From NCBI RefSeq assembly GCF_002869745.1, contig NZ_PNOS01000031.1, positions 1 through 61,481 of the forward strand: a stretch of 61,481 nt of DNA. Direction: 5' to 3'. The notes beneath the pieces are model-generated. The model did no database searches, was not told where the DNA came from, and was given only the letters and a program-made list of their open reading frames with translations. Position numbers and translations under genes: made by a program. Positions within the stretch are counted from its first letter, which is position 1, and each line of letters starts with the position of its first letter. The stretch comes from Oceaniglobus roseus (GTDB taxonomy: Bacteria; Pseudomonadota; Alphaproteobacteria; Rhodobacterales; Rhodobacteraceae). Shown in pieces: positions 17,601 through 25,545 of this stretch.

Positions 17601-19221
17601 GGTTCGTGACCTGGCTGAAGTTCTGCCGGAAGAAGTGGCTGAGCGGGCGGTACTTCGTCGACAGCACTGCCGAGGGCGTGTCGTCGCCCATGGAGGCCAG
17701 CGTCTCCTTGCCGTCCTCCGCCATGGGGGCCAGGATCTGCTCCAGCTCCTCCATGGTGTAGCCGGCCGCGATCTGCCGCTTCCTCAGCTCGCCGCCGGTG
17801 AACAGCGGCGCCTCGGTCGCGCCCGACAGCACCTCGTCCAGCTCGTTGATCTTGCCGACCCACTCGCCGAAGGGCAGCGCCGCCGCCAGTTTGTTCTTGA
17901 TGCCCTCGTCGTGGTAGAGCTTGCCCTTGCGCATGTCGACGGCCAGCATCTGCCCGGGACCGAGCGCGCCCTTCTCGACCACCGATCCCTCGTCAACCGG
18001 CACCATCCCGGCCTCGGACCCCGCGATCACCAGCCCGTCGCCCGTCACGACATAGCGCATCGGGCGCAGCCCATTGCGGTCGAGCCCCGCACAGACCCAG
18101 CGGCCGTCCGTCATCGCCAGAGCGGCGGGACCGTCCCAGGGCTCCATCACCGAGTTGCAGTAGGAATACATGTCGCGCCAGGCTTCCGGCAGCTCCTCGG
18201 CCTGCTTGCTCCAGCTTTCCGGCACCAGCATCGTCTTCGCCATCGGCGCCGAACGGCCCGCGCGCACCAGCACCTCGAACACGGAATCGAGCGCCGCCGA
18301 GTCGGACGACCCGAGCGAGACGATCGGCTTGATGTCTTCGGCGAGGTCGCCGAACGTGGAGGAAGCCATGCGGATCTCGTGGCTCCGCATCCAGTTCAGG
18401 TTGCCCTTCAGCGTGTTGATCTCGCCGTTGTGGGCCAGCATGCGGAACGGCTGCGCCAGCCACCACTGCGGGAAGGTGTTGGTGGAATAGCGCTGGTGAT
18501 AGATCGCGAAAGCGCTCTCGAACCGCTCGTCCTTGAGGTCGGGATAGAACTCGGCCACGTCCTGCGCCAGCATCATCCCCTTGTAGATGATCGACCGGCA
18601 CGAGAGCGACGCGAGGTACAGCGTGCCCACCCCGGCCGCCGCCGCCGCCTTCTCGATCCGCCGCCGGATGACGTAAAGCTCGCGCTCGAAGGTCTCCTCG
18701 TCCACGCCCTTGGAGTTCGAGATCAGGATCTGCTCGATCTCGGGCCGCGTCGCGTTGGCCTTCTCGCCCAGCACCTCGATGTTCACCGGGACGTGCCGCC
18801 AGCCGTAGATGTAGTATCCCATGCGCAGCACCTCGGACTCGACGATGGTCCGGCAGGTCTCCTGCGCGCTGAAGTTGGTGCGGGGCAGGAACACCTGGCC
18901 CACGGCGATCATCTGGTCGGTGTGCGGCTGGTGCCCCGTCCGCTTGATCTGGTCGTAGAAGAAGTCGACCGGGATCTGCACGTGGATCCCCGCCCCGTCG
19001 CCGGTCCGCCCGTCGGCATCGACCGCGCCGCGGTGCCACACCGCCTTCAGCGCCTCGATCCCGTGCTCGACCACCCTGCGCGACGGCTTGCCGTCGATGG
19101 CCACGACCAGGCCCACCCCGCAGGACGCATGCTCGTCCTCGTCGCGGTAAAGCGAGTTCTCGGCCATCCACTTGCGCTTGGCCTCTTCGGCGGCAACCCA
19201 GGCCTCGTCGTAGTTGGTCAT
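14683..19221 (-). CDS. gltB: Glutamate synthase (NADPH) large subunit
   Basis: Makes two glutamates from glutamine and 2-oxoglutarate with the GltD subunit. The 1512 residues match the family. A short propeptide precedes the nucleophile Cys34 in the HASCGVGL motif of the class II glutaminase domain (about 34-430). A central linking domain follows, then the FMN-binding synthase domain (HNGGTGASPATS) with the iron-sulfur ligands in CIMVRQCQSNTCPVGVC, then the C-terminal GxGxG beta-helix. The frame is open far upstream through the GFA gene, but the ATG at 19221 gives the family N-terminus and overlaps the GFA stop by 4 bp (ATGA). It is the last gene of gltD-GFA-gltB. Confidence 0.97.
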   Translation of the reverse strand: MTNYDEAWVAAEEAKRKWMAENSLYRDEDEHASCGVGLVVAIDGKPSRRVVEHGIEALKAVWHRGAVDADGRTGDGAGIHVQIPVDFFYDQIKRTGHQPHTDQMIAVGQVFLPRTNFSAQETCRTIVESEVLRMGYYIYGWRHVPVNIEVLGEKANATRPEIEQILISNSKGVDEETFERELYVIRRRIEKAAAAAGVGTLYLASLSCRSIIYKGMMLAQDVAEFYPDLKDERFESAFAIYHQRYSTNTFPQWWLAQPFRMLAHNGEINTLKGNLNWMRSHEIRMASSTFGDLAEDIKPIVSLGSSDSAALDSVFEVLVRAGRSAPMAKTMLVPESWSKQAEELPEAWRDMYSYCNSVMEPWDGPAALAMTDGRWVCAGLDRNGLRPMRYVVTGDGLVIAGSEAGMVPVDEGSVVEKGALGPGQMLAVDMRKGKLYHDEGIKNKLAAALPFGEWVGKINELDEVLSGATEAPLFTGGELRKRQIAAGYTMEELEQILAPMAEDGKETLASMGDDTPSAVLSTKYRPLSHFFRQNFSQVTNPPIDSLREYRVMSLKTRFGNLKNVLDEDSSQTEILVLDSPFVGNAQFDKLLEAFNAPYVEIDCTFPEGAHPGALGEALTRIRAEAEDAVRSGAGHIVLTDQHQSADKVAVPMILATSAVHSWLTRQGLRTFCSLNVRSAECIDPHYFAVLIGCGATVVNAYLAEDSIADRISRGLLDGTLTEAVARYRAAIDQGLLKIMAKMGISVVSSYRGGLNFEAVGLSRAMCAEYFPGMQSRISGIGVSGIQHKAEEIHALGWRGGRDVLPIGGFYKARRSGETHAWEATSMHMLQMACNKASFQMWKQYSAKMRSAPPIHLRDLLDIKPLGKPIPLEEVESITSIRKRFVTPGMSLGALSPEAHKTLNVAMNRIGAKSDSGEGGEDPAHFHPEPNGDNPSAKIKQVASGRFGVTAEYLNQCEELEIKVAQGAKPGEGGQLPGMKVTKLIARLRHSTPGVTLISPPPHHDIYSIEDLAQLIYDLKQINPRAKVTVKLVASSGVGTIAAGVAKAKADVILISGHNGGTGASPATSIKYAGLPWEMGLTEAHQVLAMNNLRSRVTLRTDGGLRTGRDIVMAAMMGAEEFGIGTAALIAMGCIMVRQCQSNTCPVGVCTQDESLRAKFTGNADKVVNLITFYATEVREILASIGARSLDQVIGRADLLSQVSRGSAHLDDLDLNPLLITVDGAANIKYWKTRERNEVPDTLDAEIVKDAERFLKDGEKMQLSYAVQNTHRTVGTRTSSHIVGRFGMRNTLQPNHLTVKLTGSAGQSLGAFAAPGLKIEVSGDANDYVGKGLSGGTIVVRPPMMSPLVAAENTIIGNTVLYGATDGYLFAAGRAGERFAVRNSGAKVVIEGCGSNGCEYMTGGVAVILGDIGANFGAGMTGGMAYLYDPEDRARTLMNMETLVTCPVTVDHWEAELKSLVERHLAETGSRRAADILQHWSESLEHFVQVCPKEMLAHLSHPLGIEAKAVPAE

Positions 19222-19643
19222 GTTTCGCTCCCGTCCACAAAGGGGTGACTTGCTTCGTACTCGGCCGCAGTGGCCCGGCGGTGATCGCCGGCCAGCTGCA
19301 CCGAGGCCAGCCGCCGGTCGGCGTAGACTTCGCTGACCAGCGGAAAATCCTTGGCGCCGGGAAAAAGCCCCGGCATCAACTCGTAATCCGAACCGTCGTC
19401 GCGCAGCCACAGCGGGCTGCCGCAGGTGCCGCAGAAGGCGCGCGTGGCGAAGGACGAACTGCGGTATTCCGTCACCGGCCCCTCGATCCGGACCGCCTCG
19501 GGCGGGGCGGTGAACATGAAGTAGGCGGCGCCGCTCCACCGCTGGCACATGCCGCAGTGACAGGCGCCGACCTCGGGGCGGTGCGTGGCGACGGTGATCG
19601 TCACCGCCCTGCAAAGGCACCGTCCAACCAGCGGTTCGGCCAC
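19218..19643 (-). CDS. GFA/CENP-V-type zinc protein between gltD and gltB
   Basis: A 141-residue GFA-family protein. Zinc ligands are the cysteines of GRCLCRAV (about 7-14), CHCGMCQRW (about 28-36) and FCGTCGSPLW (about 70-79). The family includes glutathione-dependent formaldehyde-activating proteins, but most members have no proven activity. Its TGA overlaps the gltB ATG by 4 bp, so it is translationally coupled to gltB. That position between the two glutamate synthase genes suggests co-expression. Whether it serves ammonia assimilation is unknown. Confidence 0.88.
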   Translation of the reverse strand: MAEPLVGRCLCRAVTITVATHRPEVGACHCGMCQRWSGAAYFMFTAPPEAVRIEGPVTEYRSSSFATRAFCGTCGSPLWLRDDGSDYELMPGLFPGAKDFPLVSEVYADRRLASVQLAGDHRRATAAEYEASHPFVDGSET

Positions 19644-19748
19644 GGCGTCGATCCTTCCTCACTTGAACGGGTCAGTCTGGCTGACCTTGTTGAAACCCCG
19701 TGCCGAGGCCCGCCCCGCGAACCCGGCGCCGGGCCTGCGGCATCGACG

Positions 19749-21182
19749 TCACTCGGCGGCGACGCTCGCCGCGCCGTTGATGTACTCCAGCATCGCCTCG
19801 GCCGCCTCGCGCCCGTCGCGGATCGCCCAGACCACCAGCGAGGCGCCGCGCTGGATGTCGCCGCAGGCATAGACGCCCTCGATGCTGGTCGCGTGGGTGC
19901 GGAAATCGGCAACGATGGTGCCCCAGCGGCTGACCTCCAGCCCCTCGACACCCCAGAGCTTCGGCAGGTCCTCCGGTTCGAAGCCGAGGGCCTTGATCAC
20001 CAGATCCGCCTCCTCGACATAGTCCGAGCCCTCGATCAGCTCGGGCATCTGCCGCCCCGTCGCGTCCGGCTGACCGAGACGCATCTTCTGCACCATGACC
20101 CCTTCGACGGTATCGCCGGTGAACCCCTTCGGGGACGAGAGCCAGACGAACTCGACTCCCTCCTCCTCGGCGTTCGCCACCTCGCGCTGACTGCCCGGCA
20201 TGTTCGCCCGGTCCCGCCGGTAGAGGCACTTGACCGAGGTCGCGCCCTGCCGCACCGCCGTGCGGACGCAGTCCATGGCGGTATCCCCGCCACCGATCAC
20301 GACCACCTTCTTGCCCTTGGCGTTCAGTGCCCCGCTGTCAAACTCGGGCACGTCGTCGCCGAAGCTCTTGCGGTTGGAAGCCGTCAGGAAGTCGATGGCC
20401 CGCACGATCCCCTCGGCGCCCGACCCCGGGCCCGTGAGCTCGCGCGTCTTGTAGACGCCGGTGGCGATCAGCACCGCATCGTGCCGCCCGCGGATGGCGT
20501 CGAAGGCGATGTCCTCGCCCACGTTGCAGTTCAGCACGAATTGCACGCCGCCCTCCTCCAGCTGGCGGATCCGCTTCATCACCACGTCCTTCTCCAGCTT
20601 GAAGCCGGGAATCCCGTAGGTCATCAGCCCGCCCGCGCGGTCGTAACGGTCGTAGACCGACACCTGGATGCCGTTGCGCCGCAGCATGTCCGCCGCCGCC
20701 AGCCCGCCGGGGCCCGCGCCGATGATCCCGACGGACTCGGCCCGCTCGCCCGCGTTGGTGATCGGCTTGACCCAGCCCTCCTCGAAGGCGGTGTCGGTGA
20801 TGTATTTCTCGACCGAGCCGATGGTGACGGTGCCGTGGCCCGACTGCTCGATCACGCAATTGCCCTCGCACAGCCGGTCCTGCGGGCAGATGCGGCCGCA
20901 GATCTCGGGGAAGGTGTTGGTGGCCTGCGAGACCTCGTAGGCCTCCTGCAGCCGCCCCTCGGCGGTCAGGCGCAGCCAGTCGGGGATGTTGTTGTGCAGC
21001 GGGCAGTGGCTCTGGCAGTAGGGCACGCCGCATTGCGAGCAGCGGCCGGACTGCTCCGCCGCCTTCTCGCGCGCGTATTCCCCGTAGATCTCGTTGAAAT
21101 CCTGGCGGCGGAGGTCGGGCGGACGCTTCTGCGGCATGTCCCGTGCCACGTTCACGAATTTCAACATGACGTTCTTGGCCAT
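19749..21182 (-). CDS. gltD: Glutamate synthase small subunit (NADPH-binding)
   Basis: The electron-input subunit: it takes electrons from NADPH through FAD and two 4Fe-4S clusters to GltB. The 477 residues carry the N-terminal cysteine clusters CSQCGVPYCQSHCP and CGRICPQDRLCEGNC, the FAD Rossmann motif GAGPGGLAAAD, and the NADPH motif GGGDTAMDC. I use the ATG at 21182 (MAKNVMLKF), with GAGG 8 nt upstream; a TTG two codons earlier is unlikely. First gene of the gltD-GFA-gltB group; it diverges from uppP over 209 bp. Confidence 0.96.
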   Translation of the reverse strand: MAKNVMLKFVNVARDMPQKRPPDLRRQDFNEIYGEYAREKAAEQSGRCSQCGVPYCQSHCPLHNNIPDWLRLTAEGRLQEAYEVSQATNTFPEICGRICPQDRLCEGNCVIEQSGHGTVTIGSVEKYITDTAFEEGWVKPITNAGERAESVGIIGAGPGGLAAADMLRRNGIQVSVYDRYDRAGGLMTYGIPGFKLEKDVVMKRIRQLEEGGVQFVLNCNVGEDIAFDAIRGRHDAVLIATGVYKTRELTGPGSGAEGIVRAIDFLTASNRKSFGDDVPEFDSGALNAKGKKVVVIGGGDTAMDCVRTAVRQGATSVKCLYRRDRANMPGSQREVANAEEEGVEFVWLSSPKGFTGDTVEGVMVQKMRLGQPDATGRQMPELIEGSDYVEEADLVIKALGFEPEDLPKLWGVEGLEVSRWGTIVADFRTHATSIEGVYACGDIQRGASLVVWAIRDGREAAEAMLEYINGAASVAAE

Positions 21183-21249
21183 CCGCAAAACCTCAGCTAA
21201 CTGTCAGCTTCCCCCTCTAAACCGAAAGCCGGGAAAAGAAAAGTCACTG

Positions 21250-21324
21250 GTGCTGACCTAGTTGCAATTATTTGGCGACCCCGGCAAGGGCTGGCGCGCC
21301 AAGCGGGCGAAACAAGGTCAGCAC
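21250..21324. promoter_or_regulatory. Widely spaced inverted repeat in the gltD/uppP divergent region
   Basis: GTGCTGACC (21250-21258) and GGTCAGCAC (21316-21324) are perfect inverted copies 57 bp apart, on either side of an AT-richer centre. They could be a pair of operator sites for a protein acting on both divergent genes. Function is not established. Confidence 0.35.
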
Positions 21325-21391
21325 ACGCGACATATATAGAAGTTTCCCAATTCCGTCAGCGCCTTGCGCGCACCCCATCCAGGTCCCCTGC

Positions 21392-22195
21392 ATGACACTC
21401 TTCAATCTCCTTCTGGTCGCCATCATCCAGGGCCTGACCGAATTCCTGCCGATCTCGTCCTCCGGGCACCTGATCCTGCTGCCCGCGCTTACCGGCATGG
21501 CCGACCAGGGCCAGGCGATCGACGTGGCCGTGCATGTCGGCACCCTCGGCGCTGTCATCCTATACTTCTGGCGCGACGTCTCGACGGGGCTTGTCGGCCT
21601 CGGGCGGCTGGTGCGGGGCAAGGTGGACACGCCGGGGGCGTTCCTGGCCCTCTGCCTGATCGTCGCCACGATCCCGGTCATCCTCGCCGGTCTGGTCCTG
21701 AAGCTGACGGGGCTGGACGAGACGATGCGCTCGGCCGCGGTGATCGGCTGGACCATGCTGCTGTTCGGCCTGTTCCTCTACTGGACCGACCAGCGCGGCG
21801 CGACCGACCGGGTGGCGGAGCAGTGGACGCTGAAGCACGCGCTGGTCATGGGGCTCTGGCAGATGGTGGCGCTGATCCCGGGCACCTCCCGTTCGGGCAT
21901 CACCGTCTCGGCGGCGCGGCTCCTGGGATACGAGCGGCAGGACGCGGCGCGGCTGTCGATGCTGATGTCGATCCCGACGATCCTCGCCTCGGGCATCCTG
22001 CTCGGGGCCGAGGTCGCCGGATCCGCCGACGCGCAGCTGGCGAAGGATGCCGCCATCGGCGCCGCCTTCGCCTTCGTCGCCGCCCTGCTGGCGCTGACCC
22101 TGATGATGCGCCTTCTGCGCTCGGTCAGCTTCACGCCCTACGTGATCTACCGGGTGATCCTCGGGGTCGGTCTGCTGGTCTGGGCCTATTCCTGA
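21392..22195 (+). CDS. uppP: Undecaprenyl-diphosphatase UppP (BacA)
   Basis: Integral membrane phosphatase that recycles undecaprenyl pyrophosphate for peptidoglycan synthesis and gives bacitracin resistance. The 267 residues have about eight membrane helices and the signatures of the family: [17 protein letters not shown] at the N-terminus (Glu and Ser motif) and [20 protein letters not shown] with the catalytic Arg. The ATG at 21392 gives the standard N-terminus [11 protein letters not shown]; the open frame upstream is not family-like. It converges on the NDUFA9-like gene with a 10-bp overlap of the coding ends. Confidence 0.96.
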   Translation: MTLFNLLLVAIIQGLTEFLPISSSGHLILLPALTGMADQGQAIDVAVHVGTLGAVILYFWRDVSTGLVGLGRLVRGKVDTPGAFLALCLIVATIPVILAGLVLKLTGLDETMRSAAVIGWTMLLFGLFLYWTDQRGATDRVAEQWTLKHALVMGLWQMVALIPGTSRSGITVSAARLLGYERQDAARLSMLMSIPTILASGILLGAEVAGSADAQLAKDAAIGAAFAFVAALLALTLMMRLLRSVSFTPYVIYRVILGVGLLVWAYS

Positions 22196-23175
22196 GAGCG
22201 GCGGCGCAGGTTCCGCGCCGAGGCCTTGATTGCGGCATACTGGCCCGAGGGGCGGAACCGCCACAGGTACTCGGGCAGCACCGTCTCCATCGAGGTCGGC
22301 GCGATCCCGAGATCGGCGAAGGTGCGGGCGTCCGGCGACACCACGTTGTCATGGGCGAGGTTGCGCACCTGGTCGCGCGTCAGCGGCCCGGCGATCAGCC
22401 CGCCGGTCATGCGGCCCAGCAGGTCGAAACCCGAGCCCATGATTCCCGCCAGCCAGAACGGGATGTTCACCACCAGCCGCCGCCGCTGGATCACGTCCAG
22501 CATCTGCTTCATCAGCGCGCGGAAGGTCATCACCTCGGGCCCGCCGAGTTCATAGACGCCGTGGGCCGACCCGGTCAGCCCCTCGACCGCGGCCAGCGCC
22601 ACGTCGTCGACATAGACCGGCTGGAACCGCGTGTTCGCGCCCACCACCGGCAGGACGGGGCCAAGCCGGGTGAGACCCGCGAAGCGGTTGAAGAACTCGT
22701 CCTCGGGGCCGAAGACGATGGAGGGGCGCAGGATGGTCGCCTGCGGAAAGGCCTCCAGCACCGCCGCCTCGCCCCGCGCCTTGGTGCGGGCATAGGCACT
22801 GTCGCTGTCCTCGTCCGCGCCGATGGCCGAGACATGGACAAGCCGGGAAATCCCGAGTTCGGCCGACAGCCGCGCGATCCGCCCGGGCGCCTCGGCCTGG
22901 ACGGCGTCGAAGGTCTGCCTGCCGCTCTCGGCCAGGATGCCGACGCAGTTCACGACGGCATCGGCCCCCCTCAGCACGGCGCGCACCGAATCGTCGTCGC
23001 GGATGTTGCAGAACACCGGCTCGACCTGGCCGACGGTTCCGTAGGGGCGCACGAACATGGCGTCGTTGGGGCGGCGCACCGCCACCCGCACCCGCCAGCC
23101 CGCCTTGGCCATCCGCCGCGCGACATAGCGCCCGATGAAGCCGGAGCCGCCGAAGATGGTGACAAGTCTGGTCAT
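22186..23175 (-). CDS. Complex I NDUFA9-subunit-family NAD(P)-binding protein
   Basis: A 329-residue atypical short-chain dehydrogenase with an N-terminal [17 protein letters not shown] nucleotide-binding motif and the VNCVGI and [10 protein letters not shown] segments typical of the NDUFA9/NmrA branch. In mitochondria the homologue is an accessory subunit of respiratory complex I; in alphaproteobacteria it is found free of the nuo operon. The canonical YxxxK pair is degenerate, as in this branch. The start at 23175 gives the Rossmann fold at residue 5; the upstream frame is open but Gly/Arg-rich and non-coding in style. Its last codons overlap uppP tail-to-tail. Confidence 0.88.
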   Translation of the reverse strand: MTRLVTIFGGSGFIGRYVARRMAKAGWRVRVAVRRPNDAMFVRPYGTVGQVEPVFCNIRDDDSVRAVLRGADAVVNCVGILAESGRQTFDAVQAEAPGRIARLSAELGISRLVHVSAIGADEDSDSAYARTKARGEAAVLEAFPQATILRPSIVFGPEDEFFNRFAGLTRLGPVLPVVGANTRFQPVYVDDVALAAVEGLTGSAHGVYELGGPEVMTFRALMKQMLDVIQRRRLVVNIPFWLAGIMGSGFDLLGRMTGGLIAGPLTRDQVRNLAHDNVVSPDARTFADLGIAPTSMETVLPEYLWRFRPSGQYAAIKASARNLRRRSQE

Positions 23176-23319
23176 GTCTCTGTCCGCCTGGCTGAGGATC
23201 GCACCCGGTTTACTTGCGCCTCCCGCACCGCACAAGGCGCAATTGCCCCGCTTTCCCCCGCATCCGCCCGTGCCGCCGCGCATCCCCGACGACGCCGCGA
23301 AATTTCTGGGCCGAGGCCG

Positions 23320-23348
23320 TTGACAGTCCCCGCCGCCTGCCGTAGATC
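23320..23348 (+). promoter_or_regulatory. Promoter of tRNA-Leu
   Basis: TTGACA (23320-23325) is a perfect -35 element. TAGATC (23343-23348) follows after 17 nt, and the tRNA begins 17 bp later. Confidence 0.7.
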
Positions 23349-23364
23349 GCCCGTCACGCAACCT

Positions 23365-23450
23365 GCCCAGGTGGCGGAATGGTAGACGCGCTAGCTTCAG
23401 GTGCTAGTACTGGCAACGGTGTGGAGGTTCGAGTCCTCTCCTGGGCACCA
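23365..23450 (+). tRNA. tRNA-Leu (anticodon CAG)
   Basis: An 86-nt class II tRNA with the acceptor arm GCCCAGG/CCTGGGC, anticodon stem CTAGC/GCTAG, loop TTCAGGT with anticodon CAG at 23398-23400, a long variable arm, and an encoded CCA end. It decodes CTG, the dominant leucine codon in this GC-rich genome. Confidence 0.97.
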
Positions 23451-23592
23451 ATTCTCAAGTGACAATACAGAACACGCATCGCGGGATCGAAACGATCCAC
23501 GCGCGTGTCTCGCTGCGCCGGTCACATCGGATCGCGCGGCGCCCCGGGGGCTGTGCAGGCGGTGACGGCCCGCCGCATTCGGCGGACCGCCG

Positions 23593-23609
23593 GAGGGGTC
23601 TCACCCCTC
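23593..23609. terminator. Hairpin at the end of the small Arg-rich ORF
   Basis: Arms GAGGGGT and ACCCCTC with loop CTC. It overlaps the stop of the 61-residue minus-strand ORF and lies about 140 bp past tRNA-Leu, so it could end transcription from either side. It resembles a shorter version of the GGGTGGGGT palindrome. Confidence 0.4.
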
Positions 23610-23786
23610 GGCGCGCAGCACCCTCAGGAAACGTTGAAGGCGCAGGGCGGCGTCGCGGCGGCGGGGGCGGCGGTGCAGTTCGGCGGTCTGCGGGGTCGGG
23701 CCCTCGCGGCGGGCGCGGCCGAGGAAGTTCTTCAACCGGGCGGTGCCGGTGCGCGTGCCGGGAGTGTCGGCGATATGACGGGGCAT
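23601..23786 (-). CDS. Small arginine-rich protein, unknown function
   Basis: A 61-residue basic protein (MPRHIADTPG start, many Arg residues, ending in RFLRVLRAEG). The case for a real gene is the strong ribosome binding site AGAGGAGA six bases before the ATG at 23786, and a hairpin at the stop codon. It could bind nucleic acid, but there is no recognised motif. The same stretch is open in several frames, so a chance ORF is possible. Confidence 0.45.
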   Translation of the reverse strand: MPRHIADTPGTRTGTARLKNFLGRARREGPTPQTAELHRRPRRRDAALRLQRFLRVLRAEG

Positions 23787-23938
23787 GATCGGTCTCCTCT
23801 CTCGTGATGCGGTTTCCGCACCGTCGATCATAACACGAATCGCCACCTCGGGCGACCCGGCGCGGATCCGGTGGCGCCCTCCCGCCCTTGACCTCGCCCG
23901 GCGCACCGCCGACATGGAGGGCAACCGAGGAGAGCCCC

Positions 23939-24526
23939 ATGCCCGCACCGAACCCCGCAGCGCTCGATTTCCTGCTGACCCGCCGCTCGCGCCCGGCCAA
24001 GACGCTGGGCCTGCCGGTGCCGGACCGGGACGAGCTCTGCACCCTGCTGACCGCCGCCGCCCGCACCCCCGATCACGGCAAGCTCGAGCCCTGGCGCTTC
24101 ATCGTGCTGGATCGCCGCGCCCTCGAAGCGCTGGCCGAGCGGATCGGCGAACGGGGCGAGGCGCTCGGCACCGATCCCGAGAAGCTGGCCAAGGACCTCG
24201 ACACCTACGGCAAGGCGAACCTCGTCGTCGCGGTGGTCGCGGCGCCGAAGGCGTCCGAGAAGATCCCGGCGATCGAACAGACCCTTTCGGCCGGCGCGGT
24301 CTGCCTGTCGCTGCTGAACGCCGCGCTGGCCGCGGGCTGGGGGGCGAACTGGCTGTCGGGCTGGATGGCCTATGACGAGGAGATCACCGGCTGGCTTGGC
24401 CTCGCCGGGGGCGAGAGCATCGCAGGCTTCGTCCACCTCGGCTCGGAATCCTCCGAACCGCCCGAGCGGCCGCGCCCCGACATCGACGCGATCACCACCT
24501 GGTTCGTGCCCGGATCGCCCGCGTGA
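23939..24526 (+). CDS. Nitroreductase-family protein
   Basis: A 195-residue FMN-dependent oxidoreductase of the short YdjA type. The N-terminal LLTRRSRPAKTLGLPVP segment binds the FMN phosphate, ARTPDHGKLEPWRF is the family signature, and GWGANWLSGWMAYDEE lies in the second half. It probably reduces nitro compounds or quinones with NAD(P)H; the physiological substrate is unknown. The start at 23939 has AGGAGAG upstream. Its stop overlaps the GTG of the EI24 gene by 4 bp, so the two are translated together. Confidence 0.92.
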   Translation: MPAPNPAALDFLLTRRSRPAKTLGLPVPDRDELCTLLTAAARTPDHGKLEPWRFIVLDRRALEALAERIGERGEALGTDPEKLAKDLDTYGKANLVVAVVAAPKASEKIPAIEQTLSAGAVCLSLLNAALAAGWGANWLSGWMAYDEEITGWLGLAGGESIAGFVHLGSESSEPPERPRPDIDAITTWFVPGSPA

Positions 24527-25251
24527 TCCTCGGCTCGGCCATCCGGGCGCTGCGCCAGGTCGGCGATCCGGCGTTCCGGCGGGTGCTGCTGCTGGGCCTC
24601 GCACTGACCGTCGCGCTGCTGTTCGCGGTCTATGCCGCCTTCCTGGGCCTCGTGAACTGGATGGTGCCCGACACGCTCGATATACCGATGCTGGGCGAGG
24701 TGACCTGGGTCGACGACCTGCTGTCGGGCGCGTCGGTCATCCTCATGCTGGTGATGTCGGTGTTCCTGATGGTGCCGGTCGCCTCGGCCTTCACCTCGCT
24801 CTTCCTCGACGACGTGGCCGACGCGGTCGAGGCGCGGCACTATCCCGCCCTGCCCCCCGGCCGGCGCGTCGGGATCCTGGAGGGGCTTGGCGACAGCGTG
24901 AAGTTCATGGGCGTGCTGATCCTCGCCAACATCGTGGCCTTCGTGATCTACGCCTTCTTCCTGCCCTTCGGCCCGGTGATCTTCATCGTGATGAACGGTT
25001 ATCTGCTGGGCCGCGAGTACTTCCAGCTCGTCGCGCTCCGCCGCCTCTCACGCCCCGAGGCGAAGGCGATGCGGCGCCGTCATGCCGCGACGATCTGGGG
25101 CGCGGGAACGCTGATGGCGCTGCCGCTGACGGTGCCGCTCCTGAACCTGCTGGTGCCTGTGCTGGGCGCGGCCACCTTCACCCATCTGTTCCATCGCCTT
25201 GCGACACCGGCGGGTCCATCCGTCCGAACCAGTCCAGATCGCGCACGCTGA
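24523..25251 (+). CDS. EI24 (CysZ-like) domain membrane protein
   Basis: A 242-residue inner-membrane protein with about four hydrophobic segments (around 20-48, 65-90, 125-155 and 188-220) and the EI24-type motif VASAFTSLFLDDVADAVEARHY followed by a paired helix. CysZ of E. coli, in the same family, imports sulfate; here there is no sulfur gene nearby. It starts with GTG at 24523 inside the nitroreductase stop. Its 3' end overlaps the convergent DUF1467 gene by 74 bp. Confidence 0.88.
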   Translation: MILGSAIRALRQVGDPAFRRVLLLGLALTVALLFAVYAAFLGLVNWMVPDTLDIPMLGEVTWVDDLLSGASVILMLVMSVFLMVPVASAFTSLFLDDVADAVEARHYPALPPGRRVGILEGLGDSVKFMGVLILANIVAFVIYAFFLPFGPVIFIVMNGYLLGREYFQLVALRRLSRPEAKAMRRRHAATIWGAGTLMALPLTVPLLNLLVPVLGAATFTHLFHRLATPAGPSVRTSPDRAR

Positions 25252-25477
25252 TCATACCCGAGAAGATGATCCCGGCGATCACGCACCAGATCACGGCCGA
25301 GACGATGGTGACCCACATCGCCTTGCGCTTCAGGTTGAACTCGGCCGGGGAGCCGGCGTGGGTGCCCGGCACGATCTCGCCCTCGTCGCCCTGGGTGCGC
25401 AGGCCGATGGGCAGGGCGATGAACAGCACCATGAACCAGATCACGGCGAACAGGACGATGGCAGAGGTGATGCCCAT
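25178..25477 (-). CDS. DUF1467 family membrane protein
   Basis: A 99-residue protein with two membrane helices: ITSAIVLFAVIWFMVLFIAL at 3-22 and AMWVTIVSAVIWCVIAGIIF at about 53-72, separated by the conserved cytoplasmic loop GLRTQGDEGEIVPGTHAGSP. This is the standard DUF1467 pattern, widespread in alphaproteobacteria and often found next to methylmalonyl-CoA epimerase, as here. AAGGAGA precedes the ATG. Function unknown. The last 24 codons overlap the EI24 gene on the other strand. Confidence 0.9.
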   Translation of the reverse strand: MGITSAIVLFAVIWFMVLFIALPIGLRTQGDEGEIVPGTHAGSPAEFNLKRKAMWVTIVSAVIWCVIAGIIFSGMISVRDLDWFGRMDPPVSQGDGTDG

Positions 25478-25545
25478 GGCAGGTCTCCTTTCGGGCTGAC
25501 GGGTCGGACGGTGACTGTTGCGGACAGGAAGGACGAGGCCGCGCC

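Noticed and set aside
14596-19248. 1550-codon open frame opposite gltB
   Set aside because: The GltB frame has every family motif; the antisense product is His/Arg/Leu-rich with no domain, as expected in GC-rich DNA.
19222-19662. N-terminal extension of gltB by 147 codons
   Set aside because: It runs through the GFA gene in another frame; the family start and ATGA overlap put the true start at 19221.
23459-23807. Plus-strand frames between tRNA-Leu and the nitroreductase gene
   Set aside because: Several overlapping frames are open, none with a ribosome site; the minus-strand 61-residue ORF has the better signals.
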